A stretch of DNA of 10,502 nucleotides, from assembly GCA_031292465.1 (NCBI GenBank), contig JARLHB010000418.1, positions 1-10,502 on the forward strand. The letters run 5' to 3'. A model generated the notes under the pieces. It had not been told where the DNA came from, ran no database searches, and worked only from the letters and a program-made list of their open reading frames with translations. Source of the DNA: Ignavibacteriaceae bacterium (GTDB taxonomy: Bacteria > Bacteroidota > Ignavibacteria > Ignavibacteriales > Ignavibacteriaceae). Positions 1 to 5,658 of the stretch are shown here, one piece after another (within the stretch, counting starts at the first letter, position 1; every line of letters begins with the position of its first letter). A program made the translations under genes and the position numbers.

Positions 1-69
1 GGAGTTTATTTCTATACAATTTCTACTCCTAATTTTACATCTACAAAGAAAATGGTTCTCCTTAAATAG
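1..69 (+). CDS. 3' end of a T9SS-exported protein (C-terminal sorting tail only)
   Basis: Frame 1 is open from the first base to a TAG at 67-69 and gives 22 residues that begin GVYFYTIST, contain F near the middle, and end TKKMVLLK. This is the last beta-strand pair of a type A T9SS sorting domain, which directs export across the outer membrane and is cleaved during surface attachment. The GH43 protein in the same window ends almost identically (GIYFYS, then F, then TKKLILLK), which is good internal support. The body of the protein lies outside the window, so its function is unknown; an extracellular enzyme of the same locus is likely but not shown. A hairpin terminator follows about 45 bases after the stop. 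Confidence 0.85.
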   Translation, partial: GVYFYTISTPNFTSTKKMVLLK

Positions 70-111
70 TGTAGTTACTTAATAATGTTCCTTTCGCTGA
101 TGTAAAACAAA

Positions 112-140
112 AAGCCCGGCTGTTTTTTAAGCCGGGCTGT
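112..140. terminator. Rho-independent-type hairpin terminator
   Basis: Arms AGCCCGGC (113-120) and GCCGGGCT (131-138) pair perfectly around a T-rich loop, and T121-A130 can add a ninth pair. On the + strand the stem is followed by GTTTATTAG, a weak T tract. Read on the - strand it is followed by TTTTTGTTTT, a stronger one. It lies 43 bases after the stop of the partial upstream gene and 63 bases before the next likely start. It most plausibly ends the upstream transcript and insulates the GH99-like gene. Confidence 0.75.
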
Positions 141-157
141 TTATTAGTCCAAAAGAG

Positions 158-163
158 TATAAT
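158..163 (+). promoter_or_regulatory. Possible -10 element (TATAAT) for the GH99-like gene
   Basis: A perfect TATAAT lies just downstream of the terminator and 40 bases before the preferred start at 203. No convincing -35 box is seen about 17 bases upstream. Given the AT-rich background the match could be chance. If real, transcription would begin near 170, which argues against the upstream ATG at 170 as the start codon. Confidence 0.25.
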
Positions 164-202
164 AATTCTATGCTTAACCCTATAATATCGAAAATCATGA
201 TA

Positions 203-1468
203 ATGAAAAAACATTTATTCCCTTTAGTGATTTGTTTATTTCTCTTTTCAATTGGAATTTCTGCTCAGAATAAACACTCAAAAACAACCGATTATCTAAC
301 TTATAAGGGGCTGGTAATGGCAGGTTATCAGGGTTGGTTTAGGGCTCCCCAAAACGGCACGATGTATCCTGATGAAAATAGAATCAGCATTGACATGTGG
401 CCTGATGTGACAGAATATGAAAAAACATATCCGACAGGTTTGAAATTAGCTGACGGAAGTACTGCGCGTTTTTTCAACTCAACTGATCAAAGCACTGTTG
501 ACCTTCATTTCAAATGGATGAAGGAATACGGGCTTGATGGCGTCTTTATGCAGCGCTTTTTTAATTCAACAAAACCTGGTTATGAAAGAGAGGCATCAAA
601 TACTGTATTGAAATACGCTTTAGAAGCAGCTTCCAAATATGACCGGGCTATAGCAGTAATGTATGATCTTTCAGGCCTAAAAGGAGACGGCGAAGACTGT
701 TCTTCGGTTATTAAGGATTGGAAATTCCTTGTCGATTCATTAAAAGTGACAAATCAATCTGGAACCAAAACATATCTTCATCACAGGGATAAACCCTTAG
801 TAGTTATCTGGGGCTTAGGCTTTCCTGACAGGCCATATGATATTAGAAATATTGGTATAAAACGATTAATAGATTTTCTTAAAAATGATCCTGTATATGG
901 CGGATGTTCCGTAATGCTGGGAGTACCTACGTTTTGGCGGGATCTTAATGCAGATTGTAATCACGATCCTTATTTGCATGAAATTATTAAACAGGTGGAT
1001 ATCATAATGCCATGGGTGGTACAAAGATTCAGCCCTCTTCTGCATCATGATATGGATCGTTATCGCGACGATATTATTGCCGATATGAAATGGTGCAAAG
1101 AAAACAATATCGATTATGCGCCTTGTGTTTATCCGGGTTTTAGCTGGCACAATTTAAGTACTCATGCGTTTTCTGAGGATGTAAAACCGGTAGGTTCGAT
1201 TCCCCGTCAAGGCGGAAAGTTTTATTGGGATTTAATCTCTACAGCTATTGGCTCCGGCGCTGACATGCTGTACGTAGCCATGTTTGATGAAGTAAACGAA
1301 GGTACAGCTATCTTCAAATGCACAAATGATGTCCCCGTTAGTAAAGTAGCACAGTTCAACGGCCTGGATGGACGGCCATCTGATTTTTATCTATGGCTGA
1401 CGGGCAAAGCTGCTAAAGCGCTTCGCGGAGAAGAGCCTTTGTCTTTGAAATTACCGGAACGAAATTAG
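203..1468 (+). CDS. Secreted GH99/GH71-like glycoside hydrolase
   Basis: This is a predicted periplasmic or surface glycosidase of the GH71/99-like group, about 421 residues. Known GH99 enzymes are endo-alpha-1,2-mannosidases/mannanases that act by a retaining mechanism through a 1,2-anhydro sugar. Residues 1-22 are a signal peptide (MKKHLFPLV, hydrophobic core, cut near SA/QN). The group's hallmark AGYQGWF is at about residues 40-46, the region DLHFKWMKEYGLDGVF is at about 100-115, and the C-terminal block FDEVNEGTAIF holds E363 and E366. These align with the E-x-x-E-G-T of GH99 (NEWHEGT), the two catalytic carboxylates. The canonical W-H between them is V-N here, so this is a divergent branch and endo-mannanase specificity is not assured. 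Upstream ATGs at 170 and 197 are in frame; 203 is chosen because it starts a standard signal peptide. The neighbouring GH92 alpha-mannosidase fits an alpha-mannoside substrate. A GH71-type alpha-glucanase or an uncharacterised specificity is the main alternative. Confidence 0.85.
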   Translation: MKKHLFPLVICLFLFSIGISAQNKHSKTTDYLTYKGLVMAGYQGWFRAPQNGTMYPDENRISIDMWPDVTEYEKTYPTGLKLADGSTARFFNSTDQSTVDLHFKWMKEYGLDGVFMQRFFNSTKPGYEREASNTVLKYALEAASKYDRAIAVMYDLSGLKGDGEDCSSVIKDWKFLVDSLKVTNQSGTKTYLHHRDKPLVVIWGLGFPDRPYDIRNIGIKRLIDFLKNDPVYGGCSVMLGVPTFWRDLNADCNHDPYLHEIIKQVDIIMPWVVQRFSPLLHHDMDRYRDDIIADMKWCKENNIDYAPCVYPGFSWHNLSTHAFSEDVKPVGSIPRQGGKFYWDLISTAIGSGADMLYVAMFDEVNEGTAIFKCTNDVPVSKVAQFNGLDGRPSDFYLWLTGKAAKALRGEEPLSLKLPERN

Positions 1469-1476
1469 TTCCCGTC

Positions 1477-1503
1477 TTTTATTAAAATTTTATTTTAATA
1501 AAA
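1477..1503. repeat. AT-only perfect inverted repeat after the GH99-like gene
   Basis: Arms of 12 bases (1477-1488 and 1492-1503, core TTATTAAAAT/ATTTTAATAA) surround a TTT loop, starting 8 bases after the GH99-like stop codon, with more A residues beyond. It lacks the GC-rich stem of a classic terminator. It could be a weak terminator, an mRNA-end stabiliser, or a by-product of AT-rich sequence. Confidence 0.5.
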
Positions 1504-1643
1504 AAATATTCATACAAACATCTGATTTGTTCTGCCTTTGTGGCAATGTTACAGCTTCGAATTTAAAGAGCATTAGGGATTTTATGTTAAAACGTAGAAT
1601 TGTGCCTTTGTAAAATAGATCAATTTATAGAAAGCTATCGATT

Positions 1644-1682
1644 GGGCTGCGGAAAGTGGTGCAGCCCTGTTTAATTTGGTTT
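1644..1682 (+). terminator. Terminator-like hairpin downstream of the GH99-like gene
   Basis: GGGCTGC (1644-1650) pairs perfectly with GCAGCCC (1661-1667) around a 10-base purine-rich loop, and is followed by the T-rich stretch TGTTTAATTTGGTTTTG. The layout matches a rho-independent terminator. At 175 bases after the GH99-like stop it is distant but plausible, and it would separate that gene from the GH92 transcript. Its position just before the small open frame argues against that frame being a normally expressed gene read from upstream. Confidence 0.55.
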
Positions 1683-1717
1683 TGACTACGATTCATGAGA
1701 ATCAATCATGGGATTAT

Positions 1718-1885
1718 ATGCTTATCAAAGGTGATAATAAAAAGACTGTCATAATAATAGGTTGTGGTGCGAGAAATTATGTTTCTGTTCTGCGGATATC
1801 TATTGAGAAAAAGAATGCAGTGGTACAGGTTGTTGCGTACATCGATAAAAATGAGAACCCTTATAATTATGTAGATTCACCTTAG
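1718..1885 (+). pseudogene. Probable 5' remnant of a Gfo/Idh/MocA-type oxidoreductase
   Basis: A short frame (56 codons from the ATG at 1718, or 70 from a TTG at 1676) reads NKKTVIIIGCGARNY, then about 20 residues later VVQVVAYIDKNENP, then stops. This resembles the first beta-alpha-beta unit of Gfo/Idh/MocA NAD(P)-dependent sugar oxidoreductases: a hydrophobic strand, GxGxR nucleotide-binding turn, helix, then V-V-A-x-x-D-x-N/E at the second strand. Family members run to 330-450 residues, so only about one seventh would be present, and nothing downstream continues the fold before the GH92 gene. The frame has no recognisable ribosome binding site. A decayed or truncated gene is the simplest reading; a chance open frame or a true small protein remain possible. 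Confidence 0.35.
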
Positions 1886-1890
1886 CAACA

Positions 1891-1910
1891 ATAATTAAGT
1901 ATTTAATTAT
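1891..1910. repeat. AT-only inverted repeat upstream of the GH92 gene
   Basis: ATAATTAA (1891-1898) and TTAATTAT (1903-1910) form a perfect 8-base inverted repeat with a 4-base spacer, 36 bases before the GH92 ATG. The position would suit an operator or the 5' end of the leader, but an AT-only palindrome in AT-rich DNA is weak evidence. Confidence 0.3.
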
Positions 1911-1946
1911 AATATAAAATCAGTAATAACAGAAAATATACAGAAT

Positions 1947-4199
1947 ATGAAAACGAAAAAAAGAATTATGGTTTTATTGGCGGTAGTACTCCTGATTTTA
2001 GGATGTACATCTCTTCAAGCAGAGCAAAAACAACCTGTTGATTATGTTAATCCTTACATGGGCAATATCAGTCATTTGCTGGTGCCTACCTATCCGACAG
2101 TCAGTTTGCCTAATAGTATAATGAGAGTATATCCCAATCGTGAAGATTATACTTCAGACTTATTGAGTGGTTTACCTCTTATTGTTACAAGTCACCGCGG
2201 TATATCTGCTTTTGATATTTGCCCGTTTCAGGGAGACGAATCAGCAATTAAGCCGGTAATAAAATACAGTTACGATCAGGAAAATGTTAAACCATATTTT
2301 TATTCTGTTTATCTTGATGAACAGGAGACAGAAGTTAGTTATGCTCCTTCACACCAATCAGCTGTTTATGATTTTAAATTTGGGCAGGATAAGACGCAAT
2401 ATCTGATTATTAATTCCGGAAAGGGAGGATTAAAGTGGGACGGAAATGCTGTCTCGGGGTATCAGTCTCTTGAAAATAAAACTACCGTCTACATTTATCT
2501 TCAAACTGAAGAAACAACATCCGGTGTATTTGCACTTAAAAATGGAAAACTTCTTAATCTGAAGAACGATGAAGAAACTGCAACCGTAGTTTTGAAATTT
2601 GTAAAAAAGAATCTTAGCAAGCATGTTCGCTATGGTGTTTCTTTTATAAGTACAGATCAGGCAAAGAAAAATCTGGAAAGGGAAATCCGGAATTATGATG
2701 TGAATACCTTGGCTGCAGAAGGAAGAAAAATATGGAATGATGCATTAGGTAAGATTGCTGTGCAGGGAGGTACTGATAATGATAAAACTATATTCTATAC
2801 GTCATTTTATAGAGTATATGAGCGCCCTATTTGCATTTCGGAAGATGGGCATTATTTCAGCGCTTCGGATAGCAAGGTTCACGATGATGGCGGAACCCCT
2901 TTTTATACTGATGATTGGATATGGGATACATATAGGGCAGCCCATCCTTTGCGGACTCTCATTGATAAACAGAAAGAAGGAAACATACTTCATTCTTATG
3001 TTGAAATGTCGGAACAAACGAAAAATTTTTGGGTTCCCACTTTCCCGGAAGTAACCGGAGATAGCCGTCGTATGAATTGCAACCATACTGTTGCTACTAT
3101 TCTTGATGCTTATGTAAAAGGAATTCCAGGATTTGATATAAATAAAGCATATGAAGCTTGCAAAAATGCAATCACGGAGAAAACATTAGCTCCATGGTCC
3201 GGCGAAAAAGCAGGCGAACTAAATGAGTTTTACCGGGAACACGGTTATATACCCGCATTGCATGAAAATGAAAAAGAGACGATTCCGCAAATTAATTCAT
3301 GGGAAAAAAGACAAGCAGTTGCAGTTACGCTCGGAACATCTTACGACGAATGGTGTCTTGCCCAGATTGCGAAAAGATTGGGAAAAACAGATGATTACAA
3401 ACTATTTTTAAAAGATTCCTATAACTATCGCAATCTCTTTAATCCTCAAACAAGCTTTTTCCATCCAAAAGATAAAGACGGTAAATTCATAGAACCTTTT
3501 GATTACGTTTTTTCGGGAGGAAAAGGTTCACGCGATTATTATGATGAAAATAATGGATGGACATACCGCTGGGATGTTCAGCATAATATCCCCGACCTGA
3601 TTAACTTAATGGGAGGAAGAACCAACTTTATCAAGAATCTTGATTCTACTTTTTCTGCGCCTTTGGGAGAAAGTAAATTTGATTTCTATTATCAATTCCC
3701 TGATCAGACAGGAAACGTAGGCCAGTTTACTATGGCTAATGAGCCCTCGCTTCATATCCCATACCTTTATAATTATGCAGGCCAACCATGGAAAACTCAG
3801 AAACGCATTCATTACCTTTTAGATGAATGGTTCCGTAATGATCTGGAGGGAGTGCCAGGCGACGAAGACGGAGGAGGTATGTCTGCTTTTGTAGTGTTCT
3901 CTGAAATAGGTATCTATCCTGTAACTCCCGGCTCCGGGACGTATAATATTGGAAGCCCTTCATTTGAAAATACAGTCATACATCTGGATAATGGAAAAGA
4001 ATTTAAGATAATTGCTAATAATTGTTCCAGGAAGAACATATATATACAATCGGCGAAGCTAAACGGAGAAGAATGGAATAAGCCATGGTTCTCTCACAAG
4101 GATATTCAAAATGGCGGAGTTTTGGAATTAATTATGGGTGATAAAGCAAATAAGGATTGGGGAAGCAATCCAAGTGATGCTTTAAGCTTTTCTGAATAA
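1947..4199 (+). CDS. GH92 family alpha-mannosidase, predicted lipoprotein
   Basis: This is a calcium-dependent inverting exo-alpha-mannosidase that trims terminal mannose from N-glycans or alpha-mannan. At 750 residues it has the usual GH92 length. A lipoprotein signal ends at LILGC (Cys20), suggesting membrane anchoring facing the periplasm or cell surface. The N-terminal beta-sandwich begins with VDYVNPYMGNISHLLVPTYP (31-50) and includes SHRGISAFD (82-90). The catalytic (alpha/alpha)6 domain carries DENNGWTYRW (533-542), where E534 matches the general acid described for Bacteroides GH92. NEPSLHIPYLYNY (598-610) matches the -1 site/metal region. GDEDGGGMSAF (638-648) has D639 and D641 at the positions of the paired catalytic-base aspartates. 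All signature residues are present, so it should be active; linkage preference (1,2, 1,3, 1,4 or 1,6) cannot be read from this. The ceramidase-like gene starts 38 bases after the stop, so the two are probably co-transcribed. Confidence 0.93.
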   Translation: MKTKKRIMVLLAVVLLILGCTSLQAEQKQPVDYVNPYMGNISHLLVPTYPTVSLPNSIMRVYPNREDYTSDLLSGLPLIVTSHRGISAFDICPFQGDESAIKPVIKYSYDQENVKPYFYSVYLDEQETEVSYAPSHQSAVYDFKFGQDKTQYLIINSGKGGLKWDGNAVSGYQSLENKTTVYIYLQTEETTSGVFALKNGKLLNLKNDEETATVVLKFVKKNLSKHVRYGVSFISTDQAKKNLEREIRNYDVNTLAAEGRKIWNDALGKIAVQGGTDNDKTIFYTSFYRVYERPICISEDGHYFSASDSKVHDDGGTPFYTDDWIWDTYRAAHPLRTLIDKQKEGNILHSYVEMSEQTKNFWVPTFPEVTGDSRRMNCNHTVATILDAYVKGIPGFDINKAYEACKNAITEKTLAPWSGEKAGELNEFYREHGYIPALHENEKETIPQINSWEKRQAVAVTLGTSYDEWCLAQIAKRLGKTDDYKLFLKDSYNYRNLFNPQTSFFHPKDKDGKFIEPFDYVFSGGKGSRDYYDENNGWTYRWDVQHNIPDLINLMGGRTNFIKNLDSTFSAPLGESKFDFYYQFPDQTGNVGQFTMANEPSLHIPYLYNYAGQPWKTQKRIHYLLDEWFRNDLEGVPGDEDGGGMSAFVVFSEIGIYPVTPGSGTYNIGSPSFENTVIHLDNGKEFKIIANNCSRKNIYIQSAKLNGEEWNKPWFSHKDIQNGGVLELIMGDKANKDWGSNPSDALSFSE

Positions 4200-4237
4200 A
4201 TTAATTATTAGAACTTGACTTATTGAAAGTAGCGGTC

Positions 4238-5572
4238 ATGAAAAATAATAAGTTATTAATTGCAGTACTTGTCGTTCTAGGCTTCTTAATTCAATCAGGT
4301 AATCTTATTGCCGAGAGCGGAATTATGAAAGCCGGAACAGCCAGGGTAAACATAACACCAGTAAAAATTGATGAGCCAGTACATGATTCATTATATGCAC
4401 GAAGTTTAGTACTGGATATAAATGGAGCGAGGATTGCTTTTGTTTCAGTTGACGAGGGAATATACACTAACGAAGAACTGGAGAAGATATGCAGGGAAAA
4501 GTATGGAATTACTCAGCTTATGCTTTGTTCATCTCATACACATTCCGGGTCGCCGGAAGGTAGCGCTGAATATATTAGAGATCAGATAGTCAAATCTGTG
4601 GATATGGCTGTTAAGAATATGTTTCCCGCAAAAATATGCGCAGGCCGCAAAAGTTTTCCGCAGTTAGGTTTTAACAGGCTGGTTGTTCGCGAAGACGGGC
4701 ATTCTCGCGAATCCTGGTTTGGCGATGATCATTATTTGTCTGAAAATCCGGACAGGATACCATTCGGGCCGGTAGACCCTGAAGTCGGTGTGATTAAGAT
4801 AGAAGATTTAAATGGACAGCCCCGTGCTATAATGATGAATTATGCCTGCCATGCTGATGTAGTTTGTAGCAATTATGCTATTTCAGCCGACTATCCGGGC
4901 GTGGCCTGCAGATATGTAGAAAAAGCATTCGATAATAAATTGAATTGTCTCTTCGTGCAGGGCGCCGGAGGAAATATCGAATCATTAATAATAAGTTCCA
5001 GAAGAACCGGCCCTGATGATTCATTTCAAACTGATTATAATTCAATCGAAAGAGTTGGTTTTCTGCTCTCCTATCAGGCTATTAAACTTGCAAAATCAAT
5101 TGAACCCATGAAGAACGATTCAACCGATATAAAATTTATGGATGATTCATTAAAGTTTACAGGACGGTATGATAATAAGGCTGAATTCAATCTCCATATC
5201 GCAACGATTTTAATAAATAATGAGATAGTAATTGCCACATGTCCGGGAGAACCGTTCATCCAGCTTCAACTTTATTGGAAGAAAAAGATGGAAGAATCAT
5301 CAATAAATCCGTTTTTATTTGGTTATACATGGTACAAGGGTACATGGCCAAATTATATTCCGGATATAAAATCTGCAGCATTAGGCGGATATGGTGCCGA
5401 TCAATCGTGGCCGAATCCAATTCAGGTAGGCGCCGGAGAAACTATAATGAATCACCATTTTGAAAACTATTTCAAATTGACTGGTTTAATGCGTGAAAAA
5501 CCCGGGCCTACAGGGTTTACACCCGGGTTGAGGTGGCAATATATTCCGGTGCCACGTGATAAAAAGCAGTAA
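4238..5572 (+). CDS. Secreted neutral/alkaline ceramidase-like hydrolase (PF04734-type N-terminal domain)
   Basis: The sequence resembles the catalytic domain of neutral/alkaline ceramidases, zinc amidases that cut the N-acyl bond of ceramide. Start: ATG at 4238 gives a clean signal peptide (MKNNKLLIAVLVVLGFL, cut near residue 25); an in-frame TTG at 4223 would add five residues. Family landmarks in this numbering: the opening strand MKAGTARVNITP (31-42), SHTHSGSP (99-106) with two probable zinc histidines (100 and 102), NYACHAD (201-207) with a third (205), and PGEPF (336-340) with a probable zinc-ligand glutamate (338). The loop QGAGGNIES (241-249) corresponds to the N-x-G-D-x-S-P loop, where true ceramidases have the nucleophilic serine; that serine is not at the usual place. 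At 444 residues it lacks the C-terminal domain of full ceramidases. The metal site looks intact, so a hydrolase is likely, but ceramide is not a safe substrate. It lies between glycosidases, suggesting it removes an acyl or other substituent from a glycan or glycolipid. Confidence 0.82.
   Translation: MKNNKLLIAVLVVLGFLIQSGNLIAESGIMKAGTARVNITPVKIDEPVHDSLYARSLVLDINGARIAFVSVDEGIYTNEELEKICREKYGITQLMLCSSHTHSGSPEGSAEYIRDQIVKSVDMAVKNMFPAKICAGRKSFPQLGFNRLVVREDGHSRESWFGDDHYLSENPDRIPFGPVDPEVGVIKIEDLNGQPRAIMMNYACHADVVCSNYAISADYPGVACRYVEKAFDNKLNCLFVQGAGGNIESLIISSRRTGPDDSFQTDYNSIERVGFLLSYQAIKLAKSIEPMKNDSTDIKFMDDSLKFTGRYDNKAEFNLHIATILINNEIVIATCPGEPFIQLQLYWKKKMEESSINPFLFGYTWYKGTWPNYIPDIKSAALGGYGADQSWPNPIQVGAGETIMNHHFENYFKLTGLMREKPGPTGFTPGLRWQYIPVPRDKKQ
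5499..5529. repeat. GC-rich inverted repeat inside the end of the ceramidase-like gene
   Basis: AACCCGGG (5499-5506) and CCCGGGTT (5522-5529) form a perfect 8-base inverted repeat with a 15-base loop, within the coding sequence 40 bases before the stop. No T tract follows, so it is not a standard terminator. No other terminator is seen between this gene and the GH43 gene. Confidence 0.4.
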
Positions 5573-5658
5573 ATAATATTGTTGATAATAAGTGAATTCG
5601 AATATCGGAATTTGAAAAAAATTGATTGTTTCCAAAATCATTTAAAGGGATTACGGCA

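Larger units (their letters stand above)
1469..1946. other. 478-base spacer: palindromes, hairpin and an oxidoreductase-like relic
   Basis: No intact gene is supported here. From left to right the spacer holds an AT-rich perfect palindrome (1477-1503), two copies of TGCCTTTG (1533-1540 and 1603-1610) that loosely resemble the Bacteroidota -7 element TAnnTTTG but lack a matching -33 box, a terminator-like hairpin (1644-1667), a short Rossmann-like open frame (1676-1885) and a second AT palindrome (1891-1910) 36 bases before the GH92 start. The promoter of the GH92 transcript must lie in this spacer or in the relic, but I cannot place it. Confidence 0.6.

Noticed and set aside
866..1150. Open frame of 94 codons on the - strand
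   Set aside because: It lies fully inside the GH99-like gene, has no recognisable domain, and its composition is that of an antisense shadow.
1533..1610. Two TGCCTTTG motifs as Bacteroidota-type promoters
   Set aside because: They match TAnnTTTG only partly and neither has a TTG/TTTG -33 element at 19-21 bases upstream.
2755..3086. Open frames on both strands inside the GH92 gene
   Set aside because: They overlap each other and a well-supported GH92 coding sequence, and show no domain features.
4223..4237. TTG start for the ceramidase-like gene
   Set aside because: The ATG at 4238 gives a normal signal peptide and no ribosome binding site favours the TTG; the same reasoning favours 5659 over 5626 in the GH43 gene.
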